Assembly: GCF_004959935.1 (NCBI RefSeq)
Contig: NZ_SMYN01000012.1
Location: forward strand, 32,266-96,265
Length of the DNA stretch: 64,000 bases
Direction of reading: 5' to 3'
DNA from: Falsirhodobacter xinxiangensis
GTDB taxonomy: Bacteria; Pseudomonadota; Alphaproteobacteria; Rhodobacterales; Rhodobacteraceae
Shown here: positions 1 through 7,985 of the stretch, one piece after another
Numbering within the stretch: the stretch's first letter is position 1
Layout: each line of letters begins with the position of its first letter
The notes under the pieces: generated by a model
What the model was told of the DNA's origin: nothing
Databases searched by the model: none
The model's input: only the letters and a program-made list of their open reading frames with translations
Translations under genes and position numbers: made by a program

Positions 1-2
1 AA

Positions 3-1004
3 CTCCAGACGCTTCTGGCGCAAGAGGCACGGCTGATGAGCGAACAGGCGCGGCTGGACGACATCGTCTGGCCGCCCGAGGTCACGAACGCCCCCTCGCC
101 CCGGCTGAAGCTGTTGCTGGAGGGACAATCGGCGCTCTTCGTCAGCCGCCGCGATGCGCGCGAAAGCCGCAAGGGCCAGTATCGCGAACAGATGGGGCAA
201 TATGCCGAACAGATCGCCGCGCTGGAGGCGCAAAAGGGCGCTGTGGCGGAAAACCTGACCCTGATCTCGCGCGACCTTTCCACCGCCCAGACCCTGCACG
301 ACCGGGGGCTGATCGTGGAATCCGCGCTCAGCGCCCTGCGGCGCGAAAATGCCTCGCTGATGGGCAGCCAATCTTCGGTCGCGGCGGAAATCGCCGAAAC
401 CGCGCGCGGCGTCACCGCCGCCGCGCTGGCCATGGCCGAGGTGGACGAGCAGTTCGACGAAGCCGTCCTGACCGAGCTGGACAAGATCCGGCGCGAGATC
501 GCCAAGCTGCGGCAGGAACATATCGGCGCCAAGGATCGCCTGTCCCGGCTGGAGATCCGCGCCCCCTTCGACGGCATGCTGCACGAAATGGCCGTCCACA
601 CCGTCGGCGGCGTCATCGGGCCGGGCGAGCGGCTGGTCCGCGTGATCCCCATGGGCGAGCGGCTGCTGGTCGAGGCGCGGATCGCGCCGGTGGATATCGA
701 ACAGGTCCATCCCGGCCAGATGACCCGGCTGCGGATGACGGCGCTGAACACCCGCCTGATCCCCGAGCTTCCGGGCCGCGTGATCGACGTGACCGCGGAC
801 CTGTCCACCGACCAGATGACGGGGCAGACTTTCTATACCGCGCGAATCGAAATCGAACCCGAAGGGCTGGCCATGATCGACGCTTCGGTCCTGCGCCCCG
901 GCATGCCGGTCGAGGCGTTGGTGGAGACGCGCCGCCGTAACATCGCGGAATATATCATGGAACCGATCACCGAACAGCTTCGACACGCCATGCGGGAAAG
1001 CTGA
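3..1004 (+). CDS. HlyD-family type I secretion periplasmic adaptor (5' end cut by window)
   Basis: Membrane-fusion protein that links an inner-membrane ABC exporter to an outer-membrane channel for type I secretion. The reading frame is open to the left window edge, so the N-terminal transmembrane segment and first part lie outside. What remains shows a long coiled-coil hairpin region (codons for LEAQK, TAQTLHDRGL, KIRREIAKLRQEH), then the returning lipoyl half (RLEIRAPFDGMLHEMAV) and beta-barrel (LVEARIAPVDIEQVHPGQ), ending with a C-terminal segment containing VLRPGMPVEALVETRRR, typical of PrsE/HlyD adaptors. The cognate ABC protein is presumably just upstream. An RTX-repeat sulfatase near the other end of the window is the kind of substrate such a system exports, but a link is only inference. 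Confidence 0.9.
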   Translation, partial: LQTLLAQEARLMSEQARLDDIVWPPEVTNAPSPRLKLLLEGQSALFVSRRDARESRKGQYREQMGQYAEQIAALEAQKGAVAENLTLISRDLSTAQTLHDRGLIVESALSALRRENASLMGSQSSVAAEIAETARGVTAAALAMAEVDEQFDEAVLTELDKIRREIAKLRQEHIGAKDRLSRLEIRAPFDGMLHEMAVHTVGGVIGPGERLVRVIPMGERLLVEARIAPVDIEQVHPGQMTRLRMTALNTRLIPELPGRVIDVTADLSTDQMTGQTFYTARIEIEPEGLAMIDASVLRPGMPVEALVETRRRNIAEYIMEPITEQLRHAMRES

Positions 1005-1095
1005 AACAGTCCGACACTTTATGTGACGGCTCCCCCCATTCCATTAAAATACGAATGTTCCTAAATCTTCCATGACAGAAGAAGAGGAGCATGAC

Positions 1096-1965
1096 ATGCG
1101 CCGGACAGTTCAAAGGACAGTGACCATCGACGGGATCGGCCTTCATTCCGGCCGCCCGGTGCGTATCCATGTCCGCCCTGCCATTCCGGGCAAGGGCATC
1201 CTGTTCCGCCGTTCGGACATGGTCCCCGCACGTGATATCGCGGCGCTGTGGCACAATGTCGAACAGACCCCGCTTTGCACCCGTCTGGTCGATCCTTCGG
1301 GCGTGTCCATTTCCACCATCGAACACCTGATGGCGGCCTTTGCCGCGCTGGCGGTGACCGACGTGATCGTGGACGTGGACGGGCCAGAGATCCCGATCAT
1401 GGACGGATCGGCCCTGCCCTTCGTCGAAGCGATCGGCGCTGCCGGGATGCGCCCGCTGCCGGGCCGTCTGCAACATCTGGAGGTCACCCGTCAGGTGCGC
1501 GTGGAACGCGGCGACGCTTGGGCCAGCCTGTCGCCCTCGCACGATTTCACCATGACGTTCGAGATCGACTTCCCCGATGCCGCCATTGGCAAGCAAAGCC
1601 GCTTTTCCCGCGTTGACAGCCGCAGCTTCATCGACGAGCTTTCCGACAGCCGCACCTTCTGCCGCATGGCGGATGTGGAACTGATGCGCTCGCGCGGTCT
1701 GGCTCTGGGCGGCACGATGACCAACGCGGTGGTTGTCGAAGGCGACGCCGTCCTGTCGCCGGGCGGTCTGCGCCACGATGACGAACCCGTGCGCCACAAG
1801 ATGCTGGACGCGGTGGGCGATCTGGCGCTGGCAGGCTATCCGCTGATCGCCCATTACCACGGGCACAAGGCCGGCCACAGCCTGACGAACGAGCTGCTTC
1901 GCAAGCTGTTCGTCACGCCGGGCGCCTACCGTCTGGTCGAGGAAGCGGCCCCGATCGCGGCTTAA
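1096..1965 (+). CDS. lpxC: UDP-3-O-acyl-N-acetylglucosamine deacetylase LpxC
   Basis: Zinc-dependent deacetylase that commits UDP-3-O-acyl-GlcNAc to lipid A synthesis, in the cytoplasm. 289 residues, close to the usual ~300. The family signatures are present: TIDGIGLHSGRPV near the N terminus, zinc ligands H77 (STIEHL), H234 and D238 (RHKMLDAVGDL), and the general acid/base H261 (HKAGHSLTNELL). I chose ATG 1096 rather than the upstream in-frame ATG 1072, because a strong AGAAGAGGAG lies 7 nt before 1096 and the family starts at this point. It stands alone after the HlyD gene, not beside ftsZ as is common in this group, so a second lpxC elsewhere is possible. Its stop overlaps the convergent pirin gene by 4 bp (TTAA). 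Confidence 0.95.
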   Translation: MRRTVQRTVTIDGIGLHSGRPVRIHVRPAIPGKGILFRRSDMVPARDIAALWHNVEQTPLCTRLVDPSGVSISTIEHLMAAFAALAVTDVIVDVDGPEIPIMDGSALPFVEAIGAAGMRPLPGRLQHLEVTRQVRVERGDAWASLSPSHDFTMTFEIDFPDAAIGKQSRFSRVDSRSFIDELSDSRTFCRMADVELMRSRGLALGGTMTNAVVVEGDAVLSPGGLRHDDEPVRHKMLDAVGDLALAGYPLIAHYHGHKAGHSLTNELLRKLFVTPGAYRLVEEAAPIAA

Positions 1966-2888
1966 GGCAGGGGGATGAACTCCGCCGTATCGCCGGGCGG
2001 CAGACGGAAACGCCCATGGGTGAAATCGCCCTGCCGCCACGCCTCCTTCGCCGCCTCGATCCGTTCCTCGCTTGAGGCGACGAAGTTCCACGAGATGTAG
2101 CGCGGCCCGTTCAGCGTCTCGCCCCCCAGAACCATCAGCCGCGCGCCCAGCGGGCCAGCGGTCAGGCTGATCCGGTCGCCGGGACGGAAGACCATCATGC
2201 GCCCCGCCTCGAACACCTGCCCCGCGACGATGACCGATCCTTCGGTGACATAAACGCCGCGATCCTCGTGATTGTCGGGCAAGGGCAGCTTCGCACCCGC
2301 GGCCAGAACGGCATCGGCATAGAAGGTCTCGGTGAAGGTCTTCACCGGCGCGGTCTCCCCCCAGGCCGAGCCGAGGATCAGCCGCACCTGCTTGCCCCCC
2401 TCGTCGATGAAGGGCAGCGCCTCCTGCCCGTGATGTTCGAAACTCGCGCCGGTATCTTCGGCATGTTCGGGCAGCGCGACCCATGTTTGGATGCCGAACA
2501 GCGATCCCGGCTTGGTGCGCATTTCTTCCGATGTGCGTTCGGAATGGGTCACGCCCTCTCCCGCGATCATCCAGTTCACCTCGCCGGGATAGACCATCTG
2601 GTCGGCCCCGGTGCTGTCGCGGTGGTGGAACTCGCCCTTGTAAAGATAGGTGACGGTGGCGAGGCCGATATGCGGATGGGGCCGCACGTCGATCCCGCCG
2701 CCGGTCAGGAACTCGGCCGGGCCCATCTGGTCGAAGAAGATGAACGGCCCGACCATCTGGCGTTTGGGCGCGGGCAAGGCGCGCCGCACCTCGAACCCGC
2801 CCAGATCGCGGGCGCGGGGGATGATCAGCGTCTCGATACTGTCGAGGCTTTCGGGGCATTCGGGGGTCTGGGTGGGATTCCAGCTCAT
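1962..2888 (-). CDS. pirin family protein
   Basis: Bicupin pirin of 308 residues. The first cupin carries the metal motif HPHIGLATVTYLYKGEFHHRDS and the pirin signature around PGEVNWMIAGEGVTHSE. Pirins of this type bind Fe(II); several have quercetinase activity or act in oxidative or electrophile stress. It is the last gene of a four-gene minus-strand operon (start 3 nt after the stop of the second pirin), downstream of genes resembling mhqO and mhqD, so a role in quinone or flavonoid-type catechol metabolism is likely but inferred. Product family is certain; substrate is not. Confidence 0.9.
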   Translation of the reverse strand: MSWNPTQTPECPESLDSIETLIIPRARDLGGFEVRRALPAPKRQMVGPFIFFDQMGPAEFLTGGGIDVRPHPHIGLATVTYLYKGEFHHRDSTGADQMVYPGEVNWMIAGEGVTHSERTSEEMRTKPGSLFGIQTWVALPEHAEDTGASFEHHGQEALPFIDEGGKQVRLILGSAWGETAPVKTFTETFYADAVLAAGAKLPLPDNHEDRGVYVTEGSVIVAGQVFEAGRMMVFRPGDRISLTAGPLGARLMVLGGETLNGPRYISWNFVASSEERIEAAKEAWRQGDFTHGRFRLPPGDTAEFIPLP

Positions 2889-2891
2889 GTC

Positions 2892-3578
2892 TCAGGCTCC
2901 TTGCCAGCTTTCGGTCGGCATGTCGAAGATCAGGATCGCGCCGTCGGTCTGCCAATGCAATTCCGGCGGCGCTTCGGTCAGTTGCAGCCCGTCGCCCGCG
3001 ACCAGCCGCTCGCCCTCCATCCGCGCGAAACCTTCGACGATCTGGACGAAGACCGCGCGACCCTCGGGCACCTCGATCCGCGTGCGCGCGCCGTCCTTGG
3101 GCCGCAGCAGCGTGATCCGCGTGTCGGACCCCAGAACCAGCGGGCCATCGCGCGAGGCAAGCAACCCCTCGGTCAACGGTGCCGATTGATAGGACGGCGC
3201 CCCGCCCGCCGCATCCGGGATCAGCCAGATTTGCAGCACATGCGCCGGGTCGGTGTCCGAGGCGTTGACCTCGGAATGCGTGACGCCGGACCCTGCGCGC
3301 ATCAGCTGCATCTCTCCCGGCGCGATCTCGGCCACGTTGCCAAGGCTGTCCTCGTGGCGGATGCGGCCCGACAGAACGACCGTCAGGATGTCCATGTCGG
3401 CATGATCGTGGGGCGCGAAGCCGGACCCCGGCACGATGGTATCCTCGTTCAGCACGCGCAGGCGGGCGAAACCCATGCGGGTCGGGTCCTTGAACTCGCC
3501 GAAGGAAAAGCTGTGAAAGGCATCGGCCCAGCCTTTGCGGGTGCGGCCCCGGCTCATGTTCTCGTGGATCAGGATCAT
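2892..3578 (-). CDS. pirin family protein, YhhW-like
   Basis: Second, shorter pirin (228 residues, like E. coli YhhW at 231, a quercetinase in vitro). Metal-binding cupin motif APHDHADMDILTVVLSGRIRHEDS and the conserved MQLMRAGSGVTHSE are visible. Start placed at ATG 3578 (MILIHENMSRGRTRKG), which begins exactly as the family does and lies 4 nt after the hydrolase stop; the frame continues further upstream but only into the hydrolase gene. Sits between the alpha/beta hydrolase and the other pirin in the operon. The two pirins are different subfamilies, not a recent duplication. Confidence 0.9.
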   Translation of the reverse strand: MILIHENMSRGRTRKGWADAFHSFSFGEFKDPTRMGFARLRVLNEDTIVPGSGFAPHDHADMDILTVVLSGRIRHEDSLGNVAEIAPGEMQLMRAGSGVTHSEVNASDTDPAHVLQIWLIPDAAGGAPSYQSAPLTEGLLASRDGPLVLGSDTRITLLRPKDGARTRIEVPEGRAVFVQIVEGFARMEGERLVAGDGLQLTEAPPELHWQTDGAILIFDMPTESWQGA

Positions 3579-3582
3579 CGGA

Positions 3583-4146
3583 TCAGTCCTTGAAGAAGCC
3601 CTGAAGGGCGGTGATTTCGGACGGGCGGATCTCGTGCCCGCCCTCATGCAAGTGCAGGGTGACTTCAGCCTGTTGGTTTTCGTAGTAGCCCGCCAGCCCC
3701 TCGGTCATCGGCAGCGGACAGATCGGATCGCGCCGCCCGCCGGTGATCAGCACCGGCAGACCGCCGAAAGCGGCGGGCGGCGGCGCGAAAGGGATCAGCG
3801 GATGCAGAAGCGCCACGCGGGCGAACAGGTCCGGTGCCTTGAAGCTCATCGCCGCAAGGATGTTCGCGCCGTTGGAATACCCGAAGGCATAGGCCGGACC
3901 CGCATGGCCGCGCACGAAGCGGGTCATCGCATCCGTGCGCGCCCACAGATCGTCCATGTCATAGACGCCCTCGGCGGTGCGGCGGAAGAAGCGGTTCGCG
4001 CCATGTTCCGACACCTCGCCCCGTGGCGCGACCAGACCCGCGCCCGGCCACAATTCGCGGACGAGGCCCGCGAACTGATGCTCGTCGCCGCCCGTGCCAT
4101 GAAAGGCGAAGATGGTCGGCGTGCCCTTGGTGACGATGGCGTGCAT
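3583..4146 (-). CDS. alpha/beta hydrolase, phospholipase/carboxylesterase family (MhqD-like)
   Basis: Small serine hydrolase of 187 residues. Nucleophile S91 sits in GYSNGAN, the acid is likely the Asp of GGRRDPICP, and the base is the His of EGGHEI near the C terminus. Oxyanion region FAFHGTGGDEH is typical of YpfH/MhqD carboxylesterases. In Bacillus subtilis MhqD is encoded with MhqE, MhqO and other proteins induced by methylhydroquinone. Here it starts 1 nt after the stop of an MhqO-like dioxygenase and is followed by two pirins, so a role in the same quinone-clearing route is a reasonable inference. No signal peptide, so cytosolic. Confidence 0.88.
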   Translation of the reverse strand: MHAIVTKGTPTIFAFHGTGGDEHQFAGLVRELWPGAGLVAPRGEVSEHGANRFFRRTAEGVYDMDDLWARTDAMTRFVRGHAGPAYAFGYSNGANILAAMSFKAPDLFARVALLHPLIPFAPPPAAFGGLPVLITGGRRDPICPLPMTEGLAGYYENQQAEVTLHLHEGGHEIRPSEITALQGFFKD

Positions 4147-4147
4147 G

Positions 4148-5053
4148 TCAGTCCTCGATCGGTTGCAGATGTTGCTCCAGCCTTGCGCGCAGCGGCTCGT
4201 GCTGGGTGGGGAGTTTCAGCCCCTCGCCCAGATGGGCAAAGGATTCGTCGCGGTCGAACCCCGGCTCGGCAGTCGCCACCTCGAACAACACGCCGCCGGG
4301 GGTGCGGAAATAGATCGCCCAGAAATAGTCCCGGTCGATCGGCGGCGTGACCTGCCAGCCGGTGTCCAGAAGCGCACGGCGCACTTCGTCCTGCGAGGCG
4401 CGGTCGGGGGTGGAGAAGGCGATGTGATGGACCGAGCCGCCGCCCTGACGCGCGGATTCGGTGCCGGGCAGCGTTTCTATGTCGATGACGTCGGCCCCGT
4501 TGCCATTCGGCACGCGCCAGCGGGTCAGGTTCCCCTCGGTCGCTTCCTGCTCATACCCCATGAAACGCAGCAATTCGCCCGTGGCCCCGCCGTCACGCAG
4601 CCGCAGGCTTGCCCCGCGAAAGCCGCGCACCGCGTGGTCGGCATCGACCGTCCCGGTCCAGCCTTCGCGCGCGTCGTCCGTCTCCACCAGCGCGAACTGG
4701 TCGCCATCCGGCCCAGCGAAGCGCAGGCGCGTCTCGCCGAAGCTGGTCGCTTCCTCGCCAACCAGACGGTCCTTCCAGAACCCAAGGCTGCCTCGCGGGA
4801 TCGCAAAGACCGTCTCGCCCACCTCGCCGGTGCCATGGCGGCCCTTGGCGATATGCGGAAAGGGGAAATAGGTCATCACGCTGCCCGGCGTGCCAGCGGC
4901 ATCGCCATAGTAGAGGTGATAGACGTCGGGCGCGTCGAAGTTGACCGTCTTCTTCACGCGCCGCAGCCCCAGCGCCTTGGTGAAGAAATCGCTGTTGACC
5001 TGCGGATCGGAGGCAAGCGAGGTGACGTGGTGAAGGCCATTGATCGGAAGCAT
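4148..5053 (-). CDS. VOC-superfamily ring-cleaving dioxygenase (MhqO-like)
   Basis: 301-residue protein with two vicinal-oxygen-chelate modules. The N-terminal module starts LPINGLHHVTSLASDPQ and contains YHLYYGD and TYFPFPH; the second has SVHHIAFSTPD and ends with GVLFEVATAEPGF. This matches the MhqO/MhqE group of hydroquinone-inducible extradiol-type dioxygenases, with Fe ligands expected at the His of GLHHVTS/SVHHIAF and the Glu of LFEVAT. ATG 5053 was chosen because AGGAG lies 6 nt upstream; the frame could start at 5080. It is the first gene of the minus-strand operon and probably carries its promoter in the 5054-5299 gap. Confidence 0.88.
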   Translation of the reverse strand: MLPINGLHHVTSLASDPQVNSDFFTKALGLRRVKKTVNFDAPDVYHLYYGDAAGTPGSVMTYFPFPHIAKGRHGTGEVGETVFAIPRGSLGFWKDRLVGEEATSFGETRLRFAGPDGDQFALVETDDAREGWTGTVDADHAVRGFRGASLRLRDGGATGELLRFMGYEQEATEGNLTRWRVPNGNGADVIDIETLPGTESARQGGGSVHHIAFSTPDRASQDEVRRALLDTGWQVTPPIDRDYFWAIYFRTPGGVLFEVATAEPGFDRDESFAHLGEGLKLPTQHEPLRARLEQHLQPIED

Positions 5054-5299
5054 GGTGAACTCCTGTTCTGTTGCGCCCAAGATGACCGCTTTCGCGCCTG
5101 TCTTTAACGGCTATAATTCGCCATTCACTATTCCACCTCCAGCAATAATAAGGGTGATGCGGCCGTTCCTTGCCGCCGCAGGCGAGGGGCATCCCGGACG
5201 CCGGCGATGACCCCGCCCTCGGTGCCGGGCTGGCAGGCGCGGGGTTGTAGGGGCGCGGGATTCGGGGTCAGATGCCCCCAGCCGCAAAAGGGGTGGATC
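5054..5299. promoter_or_regulatory. divergent intergenic region between mhqO-like operon and subtilase operon
   Basis: About 245 bp between two divergent operons with no convincing gene. It is AT-richer than its surroundings near 5105-5150. A perfect TATAAT lies at 5112-5117 on the plus strand, but the distance to the subtilase start (5300) is long and no good -35 was seen, so this is a weak call. No MarR/MhqR-type palindrome could be assigned by eye. Confidence 0.3.
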
Positions 5300-6841
5300 A
5301 TGGCACGGCCAAGGAAATACGTCATCGTCCCCGAGGACAACGTCTTCAACGACCGGATGGAGACCACGAGTTTCAACCTCTTCCACCGGATGCACCAGAA
5401 GCTGTTCGGCAAGGGTGGTCTTCGCGCCGCCAGCGTTCCGGGCGGGGCCGAGGATGGGCACGAGCCGCCCGTCCGCCCGCGCCTTCGCCTCTTGGACACC
5501 GATGCGGGCCGCATCCGCCTGATCGATTCCATCGGCCAGAACGAGGCGTCGCTGGTCAGCATGACACCGGATCAGGCTTTCGCGCTGCAACGCACCTATC
5601 CGGGGCTGCGGGTGCGTCCCGAACTGGTGCTGCGGTTCCTGAAGCTGCGGCGGACGGATGTGATCCGCCGGCATGCAAAACCCTCGGCCTTCCGGTCGAA
5701 GAAGACTTTGGTGCTGACCTGCGTCGATGCGGAAACGGGCAAACCGGTGGCCGGGGCATCCGTCGCCATCGTGCTGGACGCGCGGCGGGGATTCGGCATC
5801 GCCGATGCGGTGACGGATGCAAAGGGGCGGTATGAAACCGCCCTTCCGGCCGGACAGGATGTGATCGACGCGATCATCTGCTCACCCTTGGCCGGATACT
5901 GGCCGGGCGGGATCGAGGATACGAAAGTGTCCGAGACGGAAACGGAAGTGACCCTGAAGCTGACCCCCCTTGCGGAACGGTTCGAGGACAGCCTTGCCCG
6001 GATGATGGCCGCGCCGGAGAAGGGCGACGGCAAGGGCGTGAAGGTCGCCATCGTCGATACCGGAGTGGACCGGGCCGAGGGGTTGAATATCACGCTCGGC
6101 CTCAACACCACGGGGACGGAGCCTGCGGACGAATGGTTCGACAACGGCACCGGCCACGGCACCCATGTCGCCGGGATCGTCGCCCGCGTCGCGCCCGAGG
6201 TCGATCTGCACGCCTACCGCGTGTTCGAGGCGGGCGGTGGCGGCGCCAGCGAATTTGCCATCGCGCGCGCGATCCGGCAGGCGGTGGACGATGGCTGCGA
6301 CATCATCAACCTCAGCCTCGGGCAGGCGTCCGAGCCGATCTCGATCACGCGCGAGGTGCGGCGGGCGCGGGCGATGGGCGTCGTCTGCGTCGCGGCCACG
6401 GGGAACGACTATATGTCGCCCGTGTCCTATCCGGCGAAATCGGGGGTGGTTCTGGCGGTATCCGCCGGGGGCGCGATGGATGCCTGGCCCGAGGGCGCGA
6501 CCACCGGGCGCAATGTGGCGGACAAGCCGAAGCCGAAGAACGACCGCTTCTTCGCCAATTTCAGCAATATCGGGCCGGAGGTGGACTTCATCGGGCCGGG
6601 GGTGGGCATTATATCCTGGGTGAACGAGGCCGCGCGTGGGGTGATGGATGGCACATCCATGGCCTGTCCGGCGGCGGCGGGCATGATTGCAAGGATTTTG
6701 TCGCGAAATCCTGATATCCTGTCGGCAGAGCGGAACCAGCAGCGATCCGACGATATCGTAAGGCTGGCGAATGAACATGCGGAACCCATCGGCTTCGGCA
6801 AGGATTACGAAGGCGGCGGGCTGATCGATCTGGGGTCCTGA
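5300..6841 (+). CDS. cytosolic S8 (subtilisin-like) serine peptidase with N-terminal accessory domains
   Basis: 513-residue subtilase. Catalytic triad by motif: D253 (VAIVDTGVD), H286 (GHGTHVAG) and S453 (MDGTSMACPAAAG); oxyanion Asn in AATGND. The N-terminal ~240 residues are unusual. A segment around residues 75-110 (IDSIGQNEASLVSMTPDQ to PGLRVRPEL) looks like the second half of an I9-type propeptide. It is followed by a carboxypeptidase-regulatory-like beta-sandwich (TCVDAETGKPVAGASV, VTDAKGRYETALPAG). There is no signal peptide or membrane segment, so unlike most subtilases it should act in the cytoplasm. Start at ATG 5300 follows AAAAGGGG; an ATG-type start further upstream (5207) would add non-conserved residues. 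The next gene starts 2 nt after its stop, and a nuclease gene follows, so the three are probably one functional unit. Substrate unknown. Confidence 0.9.
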   Translation: MARPRKYVIVPEDNVFNDRMETTSFNLFHRMHQKLFGKGGLRAASVPGGAEDGHEPPVRPRLRLLDTDAGRIRLIDSIGQNEASLVSMTPDQAFALQRTYPGLRVRPELVLRFLKLRRTDVIRRHAKPSAFRSKKTLVLTCVDAETGKPVAGASVAIVLDARRGFGIADAVTDAKGRYETALPAGQDVIDAIICSPLAGYWPGGIEDTKVSETETEVTLKLTPLAERFEDSLARMMAAPEKGDGKGVKVAIVDTGVDRAEGLNITLGLNTTGTEPADEWFDNGTGHGTHVAGIVARVAPEVDLHAYRVFEAGGGGASEFAIARAIRQAVDDGCDIINLSLGQASEPISITREVRRARAMGVVCVAATGNDYMSPVSYPAKSGVVLAVSAGGAMDAWPEGATTGRNVADKPKPKNDRFFANFSNIGPEVDFIGPGVGIISWVNEAARGVMDGTSMACPAAAGMIARILSRNPDILSAERNQQRSDDIVRLANEHAEPIGFGKDYEGGGLIDLGS

Positions 6842-6843
6842 CG

Positions 6844-7089
6844 ATGAAGGCGCAACGCAAGAACTACGTGCTCGTCTATGCCGACGATCACGACCCGGCA
6901 CCTGAGGAAACGGCGGAGCTTCTGGCGACGCTGCGCCCGCTGTCGGCCGAAGAAGTGCTTCCCGGCACCGTCCGTGTGACCGCCACGCGGCGCGAGGTGG
7001 AGGCGTGCCTTGGCGGCATGGCGCATTGGCAGCTTTCGTCCGAAAAGGTGCTGACCCTGAACCCACCGAAGGCGCAGTTCCGCAGATGA
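6844..7089 (+). CDS. small protein between subtilase and nuclease, possible I9-like inhibitor/chaperone
   Basis: 81 residues, no family recognised with confidence. Its ATG follows the subtilase stop by 2 nt and its stop overlaps the nuclease start (ATGA, 7086-7089), so it is translated as the middle gene of a coupled trio. By eye the secondary-structure order is strand (KNYVLVYADD), helix (PEETAELLATL), strand (LPGTVRVTATR), helix (REVEACLGGM), strand (WQLSSEKVLTL), the beta-alpha-beta-alpha-beta pattern of subtilase propeptide/inhibitor I9 domains. If right, it could be a free-standing inhibitor or folding helper of the neighbouring peptidase. This is inference; a nuclease-immunity role is the main alternative. 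Confidence 0.75.
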   Translation: MKAQRKNYVLVYADDHDPAPEETAELLATLRPLSAEEVLPGTVRVTATRREVEACLGGMAHWQLSSEKVLTLNPPKAQFRR

Positions 7090-7985
7090 TCCGCAGCTTT
7101 GGCCCCCTGACGGATGCGGACGACCTCCGCGTCACCGAATCCCTGCGCCCGCTGGACAGCTATGACGGGCGCGGCGGATATGACCCCGCCTTCATTCCGG
7201 GCGATCCGCTGCCTTTGCCGGGTGCCGGGGCATGGGCGGACGATCTGGTCCCGGTCGAAGGCGGCGGGACCGAGATCAGATACACCCACTTCTCGGTCCT
7301 GATGTCGGCCTCGCGCGCGCTGCCCTTGTTCAGCGCCTGCAACATCGACGGCAAGCTGTCGGACCGCGACGTGCCGCGCACCGACACATGGCGGCGCGAT
7401 CCGCGCATCGACAACCGGTTCCAGAACCTGCGCGAAGGCTATGGCGACGAACGTCGGGGGCTGTTCAGCCGCGGCCACATGACCCGGCGCGAAGACCCGA
7501 ACTGGGGCGACCGCGAAACCGCGAAACAGGCCGATGCCGACACCTTCCACATCACCAACGTCGCGCCGCAGCGGCAGGGATTCAACGGCGGCATCTGGCT
7601 GGACCTTGAAAATTACGTTCTGGACAATGCCGACCGCGCGAACCTGAAGGTCACGGTCATCACCGGCCCGGTGCTGGCCGAGGACGATCCCGTCTACTAC
7701 AACCGCAAGATCCCCACCGCCTTCTGGAAGGTGCTGGCCTTCATCCATGCCGAAACCGGGCAGCTGACCACCATCGGCTATCGGCGCAGCCAGATGGACC
7801 ACCTGCCGCGCCCCTCCGCCCGTTTCGTCTTCGGCGATTTCGAAGATACGCAGGTCTCCGTCGCCTCCATCGCGCAGGAGACGGGGCTGGACCTTGCAGC
7901 CTTTGCCGAACATGACGTCATGGCCGGGGGCGAGGCGTTCCAAATCCGCGTTCGCAGCGTCTCGGACTTCTATCTCAGCCGCTGA
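7086..7985 (+). CDS. DNA/RNA non-specific endonuclease (DRGH/NUC family)
   Basis: 299-residue nuclease of the Serratia NucA/EndoG superfamily. The active-site stretch is S128-R129-G130-H131-M132, where the usual first Asp of DRGH is Ser but the catalytic His is kept. N167 (FNGGIWL) and E175 (LDLENYV) follow with the 8-residue spacing of Serratia nuclease N119/E127, matching the Mg-ligand Asn and the Glu. No signal peptide is visible, unusual for a family mostly secreted. Start ATG 7086 overlaps the stop of the small upstream gene (ATGA). Its 3' end overlaps the convergent HPP gene by 11 bp. Pairing with a cytosolic peptidase suggests the nuclease is held inactive or released by proteolysis, as in protease-effector conflict modules; this is inference. 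Confidence 0.88.
   Translation: MIRSFGPLTDADDLRVTESLRPLDSYDGRGGYDPAFIPGDPLPLPGAGAWADDLVPVEGGGTEIRYTHFSVLMSASRALPLFSACNIDGKLSDRDVPRTDTWRRDPRIDNRFQNLREGYGDERRGLFSRGHMTRREDPNWGDRETAKQADADTFHITNVAPQRQGFNGGIWLDLENYVLDNADRANLKVTVITGPVLAEDDPVYYNRKIPTAFWKVLAFIHAETGQLTTIGYRRSQMDHLPRPSARFVFGDFEDTQVSVASIAQETGLDLAAFAEHDVMAGGEAFQIRVRSVSDFYLSR

Noticed and set aside
967..2955. Very long minus-strand open frame (662 codons) across lpxC and the pirin
   Set aside because: Arginine/proline-rich low-complexity translation without family features; it is the high-GC shadow of the two real genes.
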